Program-made: the position numbers and the translations under genes | Notes under the pieces: generated by a model | What the model saw: only the letters and a program-made list of their open reading frames with translations | The model's database searches: none | Told to the model about the DNA's origin: nothing | Shown: piece by piece, positions 1 to 9,507 of the stretch | Numbering within the stretch: the stretch's first letter is position 1 | Layout of the letters: every line of letters starts with the position of its first letter | Assembly: GCF_000018405.1 (NCBI RefSeq) | Contig: NC_009943.1 | Coordinates: 3,165,001 to 3,229,000, forward strand | Source of the DNA: Desulfosudis oleivorans Hxd3 | GTDB taxonomy: Bacteria > Desulfobacterota > Desulfobacteria > Desulfobacterales > Desulfosudaceae | DNA length: 64,000 nucleotides | Direction of reading: 5' to 3'

Positions 1-1302
1 ACACAAACTTCCCCGCGCCCGATCTTTTACGGATGGTACATTGTGGCCATCGCCTTTCTGGCCAACTTCATGGCCGTGGGCACCGGATTTTACGCGTTCA
101 ACGCCTTTCTCGAGCCCCTGTGCGAAGCCCACGGCTGGACCCGGACCCAGGTCAACATGGCCCTGATGCTCGGCACCCCCTTCGGCCTGCTGGGCCAGTT
201 TTTCTTTGGCACCCTGGTGATGCGCATAGGGGTAAAAAAGCTCATGATCACCGGCTCCCTGATATCGGGCATAGCCTTTATGCTGGTGTTCCAGGTGTCT
301 TCCCTGTGGCTCTTCTATCTACTTTATATTCTGCTTTACGTGGGCAATGGCGCCTATGGGGGCATCGTGGCCAACTCCGCGGTCAGCAACTGGTTTATCC
401 GCAAGCGGGGCAAGGCCCTGGGCATTGCCACTGCCGGCATGTCGCTCTCCGGCGCGGTGCTGCCCCTGGCCGCCATGATGTTGATCTCCCGGCTGGGAAT
501 GGGGACCACCGCCATTCTTATCGGCGCCATGGTGCTGGTGCTGGCCCCCCTGGTCCGCCTGGTGATCGTCAACTGGCCAGAGGACAAGGGGCTGCAACCC
601 GACGGAGAGATTCAATCCCAGCCCGAGAGCGAACCGAAACTGTCCGGCGGCCTTGCCATGGGTATTACCACGCCCGGCATTCCCCTTGAACCTTCATGTG
701 TGCTGGACGACGTCCCCCGGTGGACCCTTGGCCGGCTGGTGAGAACATCGGTCTTCTGGAAAGTGGGCCCTGCCTATGCCATGGCCATGATCGGCGTGGT
801 GGGGGTCATGTCCCAGTTGAAACCGAGATTCGTGGAGGTGGGGTTTTCAGACACAACGGCCATGCTGCTGATGGCGGCCACGGCCCTTGCCGGCACCCTG
901 GGCAAATATGTGTGGGGCGCCCTGTGCGATGTCATCGCGGCCCCGAAAATGGCATCCACCATCATGGCCATCAACGGCATCGGCCTGCTGGCCGCCCTGT
1001 TTGTCCACTCACCGGCGGCCATCGGGCTTTTTGTCTGCCTGTTCGGGTTTGCCATGGGCGGGGTCATGTCCACCTACCCCATCCTGGTGGCCGACCTTTT
1101 CGGCAGAAAGGCCTTTCCCTCGGTCTTTCGGTTCATGGGAGGCTTTCTGGTCTTTCAGATGCTGGGCTTCGGTATCGCGGGCGCCAGCTTTGACCGATTC
1201 GGTTCCTACACACCGGCCTATATCCTGTTCATGGGGCTTGACGTGATCGCGGCCCTGATGCTGCTTTCCGTAAAACGGCCCCCGGCGGCATGTGACGACT
1301 GA
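1..1302 (+). CDS. MFS transporter, 5' end outside the window
   Basis: The frame is open from base 1 and reads ...PIFYGWYIVAIAFLANF, the usual first transmembrane segment of oxalate/formate-antiporter-like major facilitator proteins, so the true start lies upstream; the GTG at 43 is internal. About 12 hydrophobic segments are visible, split by a hydrophilic central loop around residues 200-245. The second half restarts at VFWKVGPAYAMAMIGVVG. Such proteins sit in the inner membrane and exchange or import small organic anions, but the substrate cannot be read from sequence. It converges on trmJ with about 100 bases between them. Confidence 0.85.
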   Translation, partial: TQTSPRPIFYGWYIVAIAFLANFMAVGTGFYAFNAFLEPLCEAHGWTRTQVNMALMLGTPFGLLGQFFFGTLVMRIGVKKLMITGSLISGIAFMLVFQVSSLWLFYLLYILLYVGNGAYGGIVANSAVSNWFIRKRGKALGIATAGMSLSGAVLPLAAMMLISRLGMGTTAILIGAMVLVLAPLVRLVIVNWPEDKGLQPDGEIQSQPESEPKLSGGLAMGITTPGIPLEPSCVLDDVPRWTLGRLVRTSVFWKVGPAYAMAMIGVVGVMSQLKPRFVEVGFSDTTAMLLMAATALAGTLGKYVWGALCDVIAAPKMASTIMAINGIGLLAALFVHSPAAIGLFVCLFGFAMGGVMSTYPILVADLFGRKAFPSVFRFMGGFLVFQMLGFGIAGASFDRFGSYTPAYILFMGLDVIAALMLLSVKRPPAACDD

Positions 1303-1403
1303 TGCGTCACCACGCCCCCCTTTTTTAAAACGTCATTGCCGGCCAGCGCCGAAGCAATCTTTTCCCGCGCCCCCTCTGCCATGGGATTACCACAGACCGA
1401 GAA

Positions 1404-2186
1404 CTACCGGGGATCTTTCTTTTTCTTTTCAGCCAGGCCGTCAGCATACCGCTTTTCACCGTACCAGTTCACCTGGCGGCACACCCCCCGGATCAGCTTG
1501 ACCTCTTTTGCCGTCAGGCCCACCCGGGAAACAAACCGGCGAAAATTGTTCATCCAGTAATCGGGGTTGTCCGGCCGCAGAAAATCGATGGCCAGCAGCA
1601 CCTCCTTCATCTGGTCGTACATGCCCTCCAGCTCAAAGCTTGAGGCAAGCCGGGGCTGAAAATGGTCCTGGTTCGGCCGGGCCGCGCCGAACAGCTCGTA
1701 ACAGATCACTAAAACCGCCTGGGCCAGGTTGAGGGAGGAAAATTCGGATGTGGGAATATGGACAAGGTTGTGGCAGTACTGAAGGTCTTCGTTTTCAAGG
1801 CCCCGGTCCTCGGGCCCGAACATCACAGCCACCGGGTTCTCCCGGCACAGGGTAACCGCTTTTTCAGCGAAGCCCCCGGGCGAAAGCACCATCTGCCGCT
1901 GCCGGCCCATGCGGGCGGTGGTGCCGGCAATGTAAGAAAAAGGCGACACCGCCGTGGCCGTGTCGCCGACAATCTCGATCTTTTCCACCACGTCCCGGCA
2001 GGCGTGGGTGGCGGTTTTCATGATCCGGACCGGGTCCCATGCTTCCGGGGCCACCACCTTCAGCCGGGAAAGCCCCATGTTTTTCATGGCCCGGCAGCAG
2101 GCACCGATGTTTTCGGGAATGCGGGGCCGCACCAGTATAATGGTGATTCCGGCATATCCCGCATATTTCATGAATTTTTCCGACAT
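1404..2186 (-). CDS. trmJ: tRNA (cytidine/uridine-2'-O-)-methyltransferase TrmJ-like, SpoU/TrmH family
   Basis: 260 residues, close to the family's usual 245-260. All three SPOUT knot motifs are present: motif 1 VRPRIPENIGACCRAM, motif 2 VMFGPEDRGLENED and motif 3 IPTSEFSSLNLAQAV. The family methylates the ribose 2'-OH of the tRNA anticodon loop (position 32) with S-adenosylmethionine. The C-terminal helices with YWMNNFRRF are also typical of TrmJ rather than other SpoU proteins. A second ATG lies five codons in and could be the real start. Upstream is a 166-bp intergenic repeat (A1), then ndk on the same strand. Confidence 0.9.
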   Translation of the reverse strand: MSEKFMKYAGYAGITIILVRPRIPENIGACCRAMKNMGLSRLKVVAPEAWDPVRIMKTATHACRDVVEKIEIVGDTATAVSPFSYIAGTTARMGRQRQMVLSPGGFAEKAVTLCRENPVAVMFGPEDRGLENEDLQYCHNLVHIPTSEFSSLNLAQAVLVICYELFGAARPNQDHFQPRLASSFELEGMYDQMKEVLLAIDFLRPDNPDYWMNNFRRFVSRVGLTAKEVKLIRGVCRQVNWYGEKRYADGLAEKKKKDPR

Positions 2187-2259
2187 GGGTAGGCATTTTC
2201 AAAAAGTATAAACTCTTACTATAAAATTCATGTGTATTTCGAAAATACAAACCATGAAA

Positions 2260-2425
2260 GGCGACTTGAGGTATTATACGCCAATTTTATGTCGAAAAAT
2301 TCACCCTTCGGGCGGGCCGTCTTGGCCACATCTGCTGCGTTGTGGCATACTCGCAGTAGATTAACTACAGCTTCGCATGCCGCGCCTTGCATCTGACGGC
2401 CAAATCAACTCGTGAAATACACGGG
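2260..2425. repeat. Dispersed palindromic repeat A, copy 1
   Basis: About 166 bp between ndk and trmJ. A second copy in the same orientation lies at 27518-27682. Both open with GCGACTTGAGGTAT, share CACCCTTCGGGCG and end in CAAATCAACTCGTGAAATA. The centre is a long imperfect palindrome bounded by TTGGCC and GGCCAA with GTAG-ATTAA-CTAC at its midpoint. Non-coding. Confidence 0.8.
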
Positions 2426-2441
2426 ATGCCCAGGGATTCCG

Positions 2442-2861
2442 TCATCTGCCCATGATCTCAAAGGAATTGAAAAAGTAGCCGATCTCAAAAGCCGCCGTAT
2501 CAGGCGCGTCCGACCCGTGCACCACGTTACGCTCGATCTCCGTGGCAAAGTCCCGGCGAATGGTACCCTCGGCTGCGTCCTTGTAGTTGGTGGCGCCCAT
2601 CAGGGTGCGGTAGCGCAAAATGGCGTCCTCGCCTTCCAGCACCATCACCACAACCGGACCCGAGGACATGAAGGTGGTCAGGCTTTCAAAAAAGGGCCGC
2701 TCCCGGTGAACCGCGTAAAACCCCTCGGCCTGGGCCCTGGTCATGTGAATCATCTTCATGGCAATGATTTTCAGGCCCTCTTTCTCCAGCCGCCGGACCA
2801 CTTCACCGATCAGGCCCCGCTCCACGCCGTCGGGCTTGACAATCGATAGTGTTCTTTCCAT
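2442..2861 (-). CDS. ndk: Nucleoside diphosphate kinase
   Basis: 139 residues, the normal size. It transfers the terminal phosphate from ATP to nucleoside diphosphates through a phosphohistidine. The N-terminus [20 protein letters not shown] and the catalytic motif [12 protein letters not shown] (histidine near residue 115) are both intact. A clear ribosome-binding site, AAGGAG, lies six bases before the ATG. It stands alone on the minus strand, downstream of the 3004-7314 gene set and upstream of repeat A1. Confidence 0.97.
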   Translation of the reverse strand: MERTLSIVKPDGVERGLIGEVVRRLEKEGLKIIAMKMIHMTRAQAEGFYAVHRERPFFESLTTFMSSGPVVVMVLEGEDAILRYRTLMGATNYKDAAEGTIRRDFATEIERNVVHGSDAPDTAAFEIGYFFNSFEIMGR

Positions 2862-3003
2862 GTATGGCTCCTTGTTTGCAACAGGTTTATTGTTAATGGC
2901 TACTGCCAGTTATCAAAAGTTTAAAGGCAAGTCAACCGATATCGCGGGGCGTAGCCGGACTTGAGACCGGGAAAAAAAGCCTTCAGTCGAACGGCATGAA
3001 GAA

Positions 3004-4767
3004 TCACCTGCCGGCCTTGAGCCGTTCGATCCGCATCAGATTTTCCCGGGCGGTCGCATATCCGGGATGAATGGCCAGGGCCTTTTTCAGCATATCACCG
3101 GCAGCTTCATAATCTCCCTTGAGGGTCAACGCTGTTGCCAGGTTGTTGTAAACCATAAAAGCCGAGGGATCGGCGGCCAGGGCGTTCTGGTAGTGCACGA
3201 TGGCTTCGTCGATCCGGCCCGTGTCACACAGGAGATTGCCCAGGCTGTTGCGGGCCGGCACATGATCCGGCTGCAAGTACACGGCTTTTTCAAAATGGCG
3301 CATTGCCGCCTCAGAATTTCCGGCGCTCTCCATGGCCCTTCCCAAATGATAGTGCGCCAGGGCATTGTTTGGGTCAACGGCCAGGGCGGCTTCAAGCTGG
3401 CCGATCGCCTCGGCGTTTCGGCCGTGAAGAAACAGAACCTCTCCATAGTTGGCCCGGGTCTGGCTGCAAGCGGGACGGACCTCGACCGCATGCCTGAAAA
3501 ATGAAAGCGAATCCGCCCAGTGCCGCGTCTGGGCATGGGAAATAACCGTCAGCATCGCCACCACGGCCACGGCTGCCACCGCCCTGATGCACCTGCTCAA
3601 ACCGAGCCGGCGCATCAGGGCGGCACAGCCCCACACAATTCCCAGCACCAGCCCCAGCACCGGCAGATAGGCATAGCGTTGCAGCAGAAAACGATGCTGT
3701 CCCACGCAGACCGGCAAAAAAGGCGCCAGCCCGATCAGAAACCATCCCCAGCCGACGAGAAGATAAGGCGCTTTTTTACGAAAACGAATGACCGCCAGCG
3801 TGACAACAGTGATTATTGTAAACGCTCCCATAATCTGCCACAGGGGTACAAGATACCCCGCCATGGGCGGCACATAAGCGGGAAGCCCGGACGGCACCAG
3901 GGTCTTCCATAAATAGGTGACATAGACCACCGGAATGTTGAGCAGCAGTTCCGGCTGAAAACTTCCCTCTTGCATGGACTGAGCCATCGACGTGGCCTGA
4001 AAAAAAAACCGGCCGAACAGAACCGCCCCGGCCCCAATGGCCGCGATCGGGAGCTTCTCAATGATTAACCACTTCAGGGAAACCAGCGATTTTTCTTCTA
4101 TCTGCCGATCCGCATCAAATGGGATAATCCGTTGCAAAGGCCAATAATCCAGCAGCAGGAGAAAAACGGGAAAAAGAATAATAGCGGGCTTGGACAAAAG
4201 TCCTAAGATAAAAAACAGACAGGCAAGCAGAGACTTCCACCACCGTCCCGTTTTCGTGTAACTTACATAAGCCATGACAGCCAGAATCGTCCAGAAAACA
4301 CTCAAAACGCCTGCCCTGCCGGGAATCCATGCCACAGACTCGGTATGAAGGGGGTGAACGGCCCAGATGGCAGCGGCTGCCACGCTCTTCCAGAAACATC
4401 CGGTCATTTGAAACAACAACACAAAAAAAACGGTTGCCGTAATCCCGTGCAACACCCCACTGGTAAGATGGTATCCTCCGGGATCCATCCGAAAAAGCTC
4501 ATAGTCAGCAAAATACGACGCCATGCTCACCGGAATCCAATACGGAACATGACCCGGCATCTCCGTAAATGCCATGCGTGTGTTATGCCAGAACCTGTCC
4601 GGCTGATGAGCCATATATTCAAAAAGATCGATATCGTCCGCCATAACAAGACCGAAGTGCATGGACTGAAAATATATTGCCCCGCTCAAGAGACATATGA
4701 CCAGCGCGGCAACCGCTACTCTTGTATACAGCAATGCTGATGACTGTTGTCGGGTTGTGTTTAACAT
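3004..4767 (-). CDS. TMTC/PMT-like polytopic membrane protein with C-terminal TPR repeats
   Basis: 587 residues. Residues about 15-430 hold 10 or more hydrophobic segments. Two motifs mark the TMTC/DUF1736-type O-mannosyltransferase-like family: HPLHTESVAWIPGRAGVLS and GLLSKPAIILFPVFLLLLDYWP. An acidic pair (MADDIDLFEYM) sits in the first extracytoplasmic loop, where GT-C glycosyltransferases keep catalytic acids. Residues about 440-587 are four tetratricopeptide repeats (for example ALAHYHLGRAMESAGNSEA). The start ATG overlaps the stop of the upstream methyltransferase by 7 bases, which implies translational coupling. A role in glycosylating surface or secreted proteins is inferred. Confidence 0.8.
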   Translation of the reverse strand: MLNTTRQQSSALLYTRVAVAALVICLLSGAIYFQSMHFGLVMADDIDLFEYMAHQPDRFWHNTRMAFTEMPGHVPYWIPVSMASYFADYELFRMDPGGYHLTSGVLHGITATVFFVLLFQMTGCFWKSVAAAAIWAVHPLHTESVAWIPGRAGVLSVFWTILAVMAYVSYTKTGRWWKSLLACLFFILGLLSKPAIILFPVFLLLLDYWPLQRIIPFDADRQIEEKSLVSLKWLIIEKLPIAAIGAGAVLFGRFFFQATSMAQSMQEGSFQPELLLNIPVVYVTYLWKTLVPSGLPAYVPPMAGYLVPLWQIMGAFTIITVVTLAVIRFRKKAPYLLVGWGWFLIGLAPFLPVCVGQHRFLLQRYAYLPVLGLVLGIVWGCAALMRRLGLSRCIRAVAAVAVVAMLTVISHAQTRHWADSLSFFRHAVEVRPACSQTRANYGEVLFLHGRNAEAIGQLEAALAVDPNNALAHYHLGRAMESAGNSEAAMRHFEKAVYLQPDHVPARNSLGNLLCDTGRIDEAIVHYQNALAADPSAFMVYNNLATALTLKGDYEAAGDMLKKALAIHPGYATARENLMRIERLKAGR

Positions 4768-5681
4768 CCGGTCTTCTTACGGTAATCGCATGACATTGGT
4801 TCCGGCACGGATAAACCATCATGGTGATGGGGTTTCTGAAAAACCGCCTGCATCTCTTCCAGGGGATCGAGGTAAAACCGCGCCCGCCCCAGGCGCAGTG
4901 TGTCTGCGAAAAAATCCAGTATCTTCAGCAGCGGTCTTGGGTTGTAATAATGTTCAAGACGATTGCGCAACATATCCAGGGTGCAACAGATGCCCGCGCT
5001 CCCCATTTTCAGCAGATAAAACCCTTCTTCTTCAAGCAGGCGCCGCATGGTGGCACGGCTGAAGTAGTACAAATGTTCAAACGGCTTTAACTGAATCCAC
5101 CTTTTTCCAACCAGCCGGGGCATGATATGTGAGATGTCGGGGGTTCGAACATAACCGATGCCGCCGGGCTTGAGAATAGAAAAAACCTTTTTTACCGCAC
5201 CCCTGGGATCCAGCATATGTTCAATAGAATCCCCCATTCTTACCACGTCAAAACTTTCAAGCGGATAATGGACTTTATTGAAATCCCCCACCGTGATGGG
5301 GACATTTAATCGTTTGGCGATTCTATCCGCATAAGCCGGTGAGATATCAACACCACTGACTTCCCACCCCCTGGATTTGGCAATGTCAAGAAAGTCACCG
5401 GTGGCACATCCCACATCCAGAAGCCGCCCCTTGCCGAGCGCAAACTTTTCTATCAAAGCAAGATGGCCGGCATATGTCCGCCGGTTGATGGCGGCGGTCA
5501 TCACATAATAGTCAAAATAAGCGGCGTCATAAAGGCTTTCCGTGTTTACGGCTACCGGCATGGGATTCACATAAACAAGTCCGCACTTTCCGCACATTCG
5601 GATACTCATTTCCTGAATGGTATACAAAAGCCGTGGAGCATCAGCACCACAGAGGTTGCAGGCTTGCCATTGTAGTTCCAA
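4761..5681 (-). CDS. Class I SAM-dependent methyltransferase with N-terminal zinc-ribbon-like motif
   Basis: 306 residues. The N-terminus has CNLCGAD and CGKCGLVYVNP, a four-cysteine metal site often found in methyltransferases acting on sugars or polyketides. The Rossmann motif I is LLDVGCATGDFLDIA (near residue 90), followed by VDIS and VVRMGDSIEHMLDP. It is the middle gene of a three-gene minus-strand set: 19 bases follow the radical SAM gene and it overlaps the TMTC-like gene. The setting suggests surface-glycan or lipid modification; the substrate is unknown. Confidence 0.82.
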   Translation of the reverse strand: MELQWQACNLCGADAPRLLYTIQEMSIRMCGKCGLVYVNPMPVAVNTESLYDAAYFDYYVMTAAINRRTYAGHLALIEKFALGKGRLLDVGCATGDFLDIAKSRGWEVSGVDISPAYADRIAKRLNVPITVGDFNKVHYPLESFDVVRMGDSIEHMLDPRGAVKKVFSILKPGGIGYVRTPDISHIMPRLVGKRWIQLKPFEHLYYFSRATMRRLLEEEGFYLLKMGSAGICCTLDMLRNRLEHYYNPRPLLKILDFFADTLRLGRARFYLDPLEEMQAVFQKPHHHDGLSVPEPMSCDYRKKTGC

Positions 5682-5700
5682 AATGCTCTTCCCCGTCGCC

Positions 5701-7314
5701 TCACCGGCGAAAATTTTTTGATTGGTTTCCGGATATCAGATCATCCCTCACCCATCGTTCGGCAATCGTTGTCAGGCTGCTGGAAAACTGCTTAACATAG
5801 CGGCTGAAACCGATTCTAAAAAAGACCGGAATCTGTTTGAGTGTTCTTTTTACACTTCCGTGCTGGCTTACTTGAATCACCCGGAAATAGGCCAGCGGTT
5901 CCAACATCAGGGTGGACAAGAGTCCGGCCGTGATAAGCGTCAGCCGGAATCCGGCGCTTTGCGGCCGGCTTCTGCCATACGAAATCAGCCTCCTTACAGC
6001 GGACACCGGCAAATAAGCTGAAATCCGAATCAATTTGTTCATGGAAGTATGCCGGTAATGATAAAAATTCTTGTGCAGATAAGCGTCGGCCAATCCAGGG
6101 GAATCGGCAGTTATCCTTTCATACAGAGAGGAGCCCGGATAAAGCGTCAGGGCAAACAGTTGAAGAAAATAAGGTCGGGGCGCAGCTGTCAGCACCTCAA
6201 TGGTTTTGTAACGGTCTTCGTCGTTTTCCAGGGGATTGTCCAGAATGACGTCATAGTAAGCCGCGATACCGGCTTCATGCACCAGCCGGGCCGCTGCCAG
6301 AAACTGTTCGGATGTGGAATGCCGGTTGTAGGCATCGGACAACACACGATCACTGCCGGACTGCAACCCAAGAGACATCCAGACAAGGCCGGCCGCCTTG
6401 AGCTTTTTCAACCGGCCGGCATCCACAAAAGCGGGAATACACCGGACTATAAATGGACGGCCGATCTTCTGGCGATAAGCATGACAGAACGCTTCCAGAT
6501 AGGCGTCGGAACAGGCCAGAAAACAGTCATCCTGAAAGTTGATATATTGAATTTCCGGATGATCGGCAACGGCCCTGGACAGTTCGGGCATAAGACTGGC
6601 CACACTCCGGCGCCGTATCTTCCTGGTGTCATAAAGCCTGGATAAAAAATCGTTGCAGCAGTAGGCGCAGGCAAACGGGCAGCCCCGGCTGCTCATGGTG
6701 CTGTATATTGTACCGCGCCAACGGCCGTAGCGCTTTAACTGATGGTGATCCAGGGAAACAATGCTTCCCCGGTGCGCGATATAAGAACCTCTTGGAAGAT
6801 GCTCACAGGTGGGCAGGCTATCCAGGTTTTGGATGACCGGTTCCAGGGGGTTTCGGACGATCTTTCCTTGCCGGCGATAACAGATGTTGGAAATATGCTC
6901 AACGGTTTTTTCTTCCCGAAAGGCACGGGCAAGCGCCGCCACCGCGTGTTCACCTTCGCCCACGCAGACATAATCCGCATGGTCCAGACACATTTCCGGC
7001 GCGATGGTAGGATGAATTCCGCCCCAGATGACCGGCAGGCAGGGGAAGGCCTGTTTGAGGCGACCGGTCAGGGCCGCCGCACCGGAAAATTCATGGGACA
7101 TCAGGCTGATGCCCACAAACCCGGGATTGCGATCGGCGACAAAACGGACAACCTGTTCCATCAGAACATTATCGCCAGGGGAAAAAGAGGGAAGATAGAG
7201 CAGCAGCGAACTAAAGCCCCGATCCTGCAAAACGGCATGAATCTGCTTCAGGCCGATGGTGTCCAGATCGACCTGGAGCGAGATCAGCAGTGCGTCTGTC
7301 CGGGACCGGTTCAC
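5701..7314 (-). CDS. B12-binding-domain radical SAM protein
   Basis: 537 residues. Residues about 1-145 form a cobalamin-binding-like Rossmann domain (VGISLMSHEF, VIWGGIHPTIAPE, YVCVGEGE). The radical SAM cluster motif CPFACAYC is near residue 212, followed by NFQDDCF and LGLQSGSD, as in the BchE/P-methylase class. The His of a DxHxxG cobalamin signature is not visible in the N-terminal domain, so base-on or B12-free chemistry is possible. It is first of three genes on the minus strand, before a methyltransferase and a TMTC-like protein. The substrate is unknown. Confidence 0.85.
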   Translation of the reverse strand: MNRSRTDALLISLQVDLDTIGLKQIHAVLQDRGFSSLLLYLPSFSPGDNVLMEQVVRFVADRNPGFVGISLMSHEFSGAAALTGRLKQAFPCLPVIWGGIHPTIAPEMCLDHADYVCVGEGEHAVAALARAFREEKTVEHISNICYRRQGKIVRNPLEPVIQNLDSLPTCEHLPRGSYIAHRGSIVSLDHHQLKRYGRWRGTIYSTMSSRGCPFACAYCCNDFLSRLYDTRKIRRRSVASLMPELSRAVADHPEIQYINFQDDCFLACSDAYLEAFCHAYRQKIGRPFIVRCIPAFVDAGRLKKLKAAGLVWMSLGLQSGSDRVLSDAYNRHSTSEQFLAAARLVHEAGIAAYYDVILDNPLENDEDRYKTIEVLTAAPRPYFLQLFALTLYPGSSLYERITADSPGLADAYLHKNFYHYRHTSMNKLIRISAYLPVSAVRRLISYGRSRPQSAGFRLTLITAGLLSTLMLEPLAYFRVIQVSQHGSVKRTLKQIPVFFRIGFSRYVKQFSSSLTTIAERWVRDDLISGNQSKNFRR

Positions 7315-7520
7315 ACTTTCTCCATCTTCTCCGGCGTAAAACCGGATGGCGGTTCTCGTCTGCCGCCGGGTATTATCCTTCAGGCCTTTTTTTCAGGGTG
7401 TATCGAAAACAAGAAACCTCTTTTTGCGTGTATCGTCAACAAAAACTTTGGATAACCGGCCTGAGATTTTCAGAATGAACCGGCAGAAATCCGCAATCGG
7501 GACAATAACGGAAAAAAGTT

Positions 7521-8540
7521 TTACAGAAAAACGATTGTGCCGGGGTTGTAAAAAAGGGGAATCCGTTTGCCGGGCAGAAGGCCGTGTTGCTCCACTTCAT
7601 GGTCTGCGACCCGCACGGTAAGGGTCAGGCGATCCACTGTCACGGTCACTGCCACGGTCTGGCGCTTGGGTTCCAGCACAAGGTGAGTCACCTTGCCGGA
7701 AAGGGTGGGAAGGCCGGCACCGGCTGTTGGCGTTTTGGCCAGGCCGAACTCGATGAGCGCCGATGCATCGGCGACCGGCGGTGCCGGCACATGAATCCGC
7801 TGGCCGCCGGGCAGATGCTTTTCCCATCGCCCCTCACCTGCTGAATGCCACGGCCCGGGCACCACGTTTTTGCTGCCCGCCTCCCAGACCCTGCCGTTAT
7901 ACATCTGCAGCATCCGGTCGGAAACCGCGTGCATCCACTGCAGGTCGTGGCTGGCCACCACCACGGTGGTGCCATGCACCTGCCGGGCCGCCAGCACGGC
8001 CTCCTGGATAAGACGGGCACTTTCCACATCCACGCTGGCGGTGGGTTCATCAAGAAGAAGCACTTCCGGCTCCAGGGCCAGCCGGGCCGCCAGGGCCACC
8101 CGCTGGGCCTGGCCACCGGAAAGCGAATCAGGACGGCGGCGGCAGACATCGAAGGGTAGACCCACCAGGGCCAGGGCCCTTTCGATCCGTCGATCCATAT
8201 CTTCCGTCGTCACCCCCCGCAGCCTTAACCCATAGGCGATGTTCCCGTACACGCTCCGCTTCAGCAGATAGGGGGTCTGGGGAAGAAACGTAACGGCAAA
8301 CCGTACATGCTCTGAAAAGGTCGAGGCCGGGCGGCCCTTGAAGCGTATCTCGCCGGCCACGGGTTTCTGCACAAACGCCAGCAGCTTCAACAGGGTGGTT
8401 TTCCCGCTGCCGTTGGGGCCGACCAGGCCGGTGACTGTTCCCCGGGTAATCTCCAGTTCCGGGACCTCCAGCACGCGGGGCCCGCTGTCATAGGCATACA
8501 CCAAATCGGATACCCGGTAGATTACCGACGACATCGGCAT
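7521..8540 (-). CDS. tupC: Tungstate ABC transporter ATP-binding protein TupC
   Basis: 339 residues, longer than a bare ABC ATPase. Walker A is GPNGSGKTT, the signature is LSGGQAQRVALAARLA and Walker B is VLLLDEPTA. Residues about 240-339 are an extra TOBE/Mop-like beta domain (VTHLVLEPKRQTVAVTV), which in this family can sense oxyanions. It follows tupB by 37 bases and is last in the wtp-tup run. Assignment to tungstate rests on TupA at 9508-10341. Confidence 0.9.
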   Translation of the reverse strand: MPMSSVIYRVSDLVYAYDSGPRVLEVPELEITRGTVTGLVGPNGSGKTTLLKLLAFVQKPVAGEIRFKGRPASTFSEHVRFAVTFLPQTPYLLKRSVYGNIAYGLRLRGVTTEDMDRRIERALALVGLPFDVCRRRPDSLSGGQAQRVALAARLALEPEVLLLDEPTASVDVESARLIQEAVLAARQVHGTTVVVASHDLQWMHAVSDRMLQMYNGRVWEAGSKNVVPGPWHSAGEGRWEKHLPGGQRIHVPAPPVADASALIEFGLAKTPTAGAGLPTLSGKVTHLVLEPKRQTVAVTVTVDRLTLTVRVADHEVEQHGLLPGKRIPLFYNPGTIVFL

Positions 8541-8577
8541 GTCTCCATAATACTTGAAATCAAACGGTTACCGCCGC

Positions 8578-9267
8578 TCATGACCGCCGTCGCAGCAGCG
8601 TGACCCCCAGGGTCACAAAAAAAGCGATCAACAGGAGTACCAGCCCCAGGGCGATGCCCATGGCAAACTGCCCCTTGTTGGTTTCAAGGGCAATGGCCGT
8701 GGTGATGGTTCGGGTATACCACTTGATGTTGCCGCCCACCATCAGGGAAATGCCCACCTCGGTCATGACCCGGCCGTATGCCACCAGCCCGGCGGAAACG
8801 ATGCCGTGGCGGGTCTCCCACAGGCTGGTCAACAACAGGTTCTTTGGACCGGCCCCCAGGGAAACCAGGGTGACACGAAGGTTCTTGTCAGTGGCCTGGG
8901 TGGCCGTGGCCACCAGGGAAATCACGATGGGAAGGGCCAGAATGGCCTGGCCGATGGCGATGCCCGGCAGGGTAAACAGCAGGCCCAGGCCGCCCAGCGG
9001 CCCCCGGGAAGAGATCAGTGCATAGACCAGCAGGCCCACAAAAACCGTGGGCAGGGAGAGCAGGGTATCCACCACGATACGGACCTGGTTCTTGCCGGGA
9101 AATTCATGGTACCCCAGCAGAAAACCCAGGGGGATGCCCACAACCAGGCTGACCGCCATGGAGGCCGTGGTGACCCGCAGCGTGACAAAAACCGCTGAAT
9201 AGGTCTGCGCGTCACCAGTGGCCAGCAGCACCAGGGCTTTTATCAATCCCGAGAAAAGAAAGTCCAT
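8578..9267 (-). CDS. tupB: Tungstate ABC transporter permease TupB
   Basis: 229 residues with five to six transmembrane segments and the binding-protein-dependent permease loop (ALGAGPKNLLLTSLWETRHGI form of the EAA motif). The sequence VGLLVYALISSRGPLGGLGLLFTL is TupB-like. It forms the inner-membrane channel for tungstate import with TupC. A strong hairpin terminator and repeat B1 separate it from tupA upstream, so its expression is probably lower than that of the binding protein. Confidence 0.9.
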   Translation of the reverse strand: MDFLFSGLIKALVLLATGDAQTYSAVFVTLRVTTASMAVSLVVGIPLGFLLGYHEFPGKNQVRIVVDTLLSLPTVFVGLLVYALISSRGPLGGLGLLFTLPGIAIGQAILALPIVISLVATATQATDKNLRVTLVSLGAGPKNLLLTSLWETRHGIVSAGLVAYGRVMTEVGISLMVGGNIKWYTRTITTAIALETNKGQFAMGIALGLVLLLIAFFVTLGVTLLRRRS

Positions 9268-9285
9268 GATATATCAATCCGAAAA

Positions 9286-9319
9286 AACCGTCGGCGGCAG
9301 GCGCCTGCCGCCGACGGTT
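9286..9319 (-). terminator. Hairpin terminator between tupA and tupB
   Basis: A perfect 34-bp palindrome with arms AACCGTCGGCGGCAGGC. Read on the minus strand it is followed by TTTTTTC. It lies inside the transporter run, so it should end most transcripts after tupA and allow limited read-through to tupBC. Confidence 0.85.
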
Positions 9320-9387
9320 AAGGATGCTTTTCGCATCCATCCATACTGTTATGGGGGCACGAAAAATGTTTCCAATTCAGAAATGAG

Positions 9388-9493
9388 AATTTTTTCGCAA
9401 GGTCAAGGAAAACAAGGGCTGACGCGGAGGCGTACTGTTGTACGCCGCACAAGGAAGCCCGCAGTTTGACACAGAGATTGCGGAAAAAGGCCA
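9388..9493. repeat. Dispersed palindromic repeat B, copy 1
   Basis: About 106 bp between tupA and tupB. It shares with 62598-62716 the ordered blocks AAGGTCAAG, GGCGTACTG.TGTACGCCGCA and CAGAGATTG. The core GGCGTACTGTTGTACGCC is palindromic. Non-coding. Confidence 0.7.
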
Positions 9494-9507
9494 TTTATGG
9501 ATGGAAA

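Noticed and set aside
33-689. Arginine- and histidine-rich open frame overlapping the MFS gene
   Set aside because: Low-complexity composition typical of an off-frame reading of GC-rich coding DNA; the MFS frame is clearly real.
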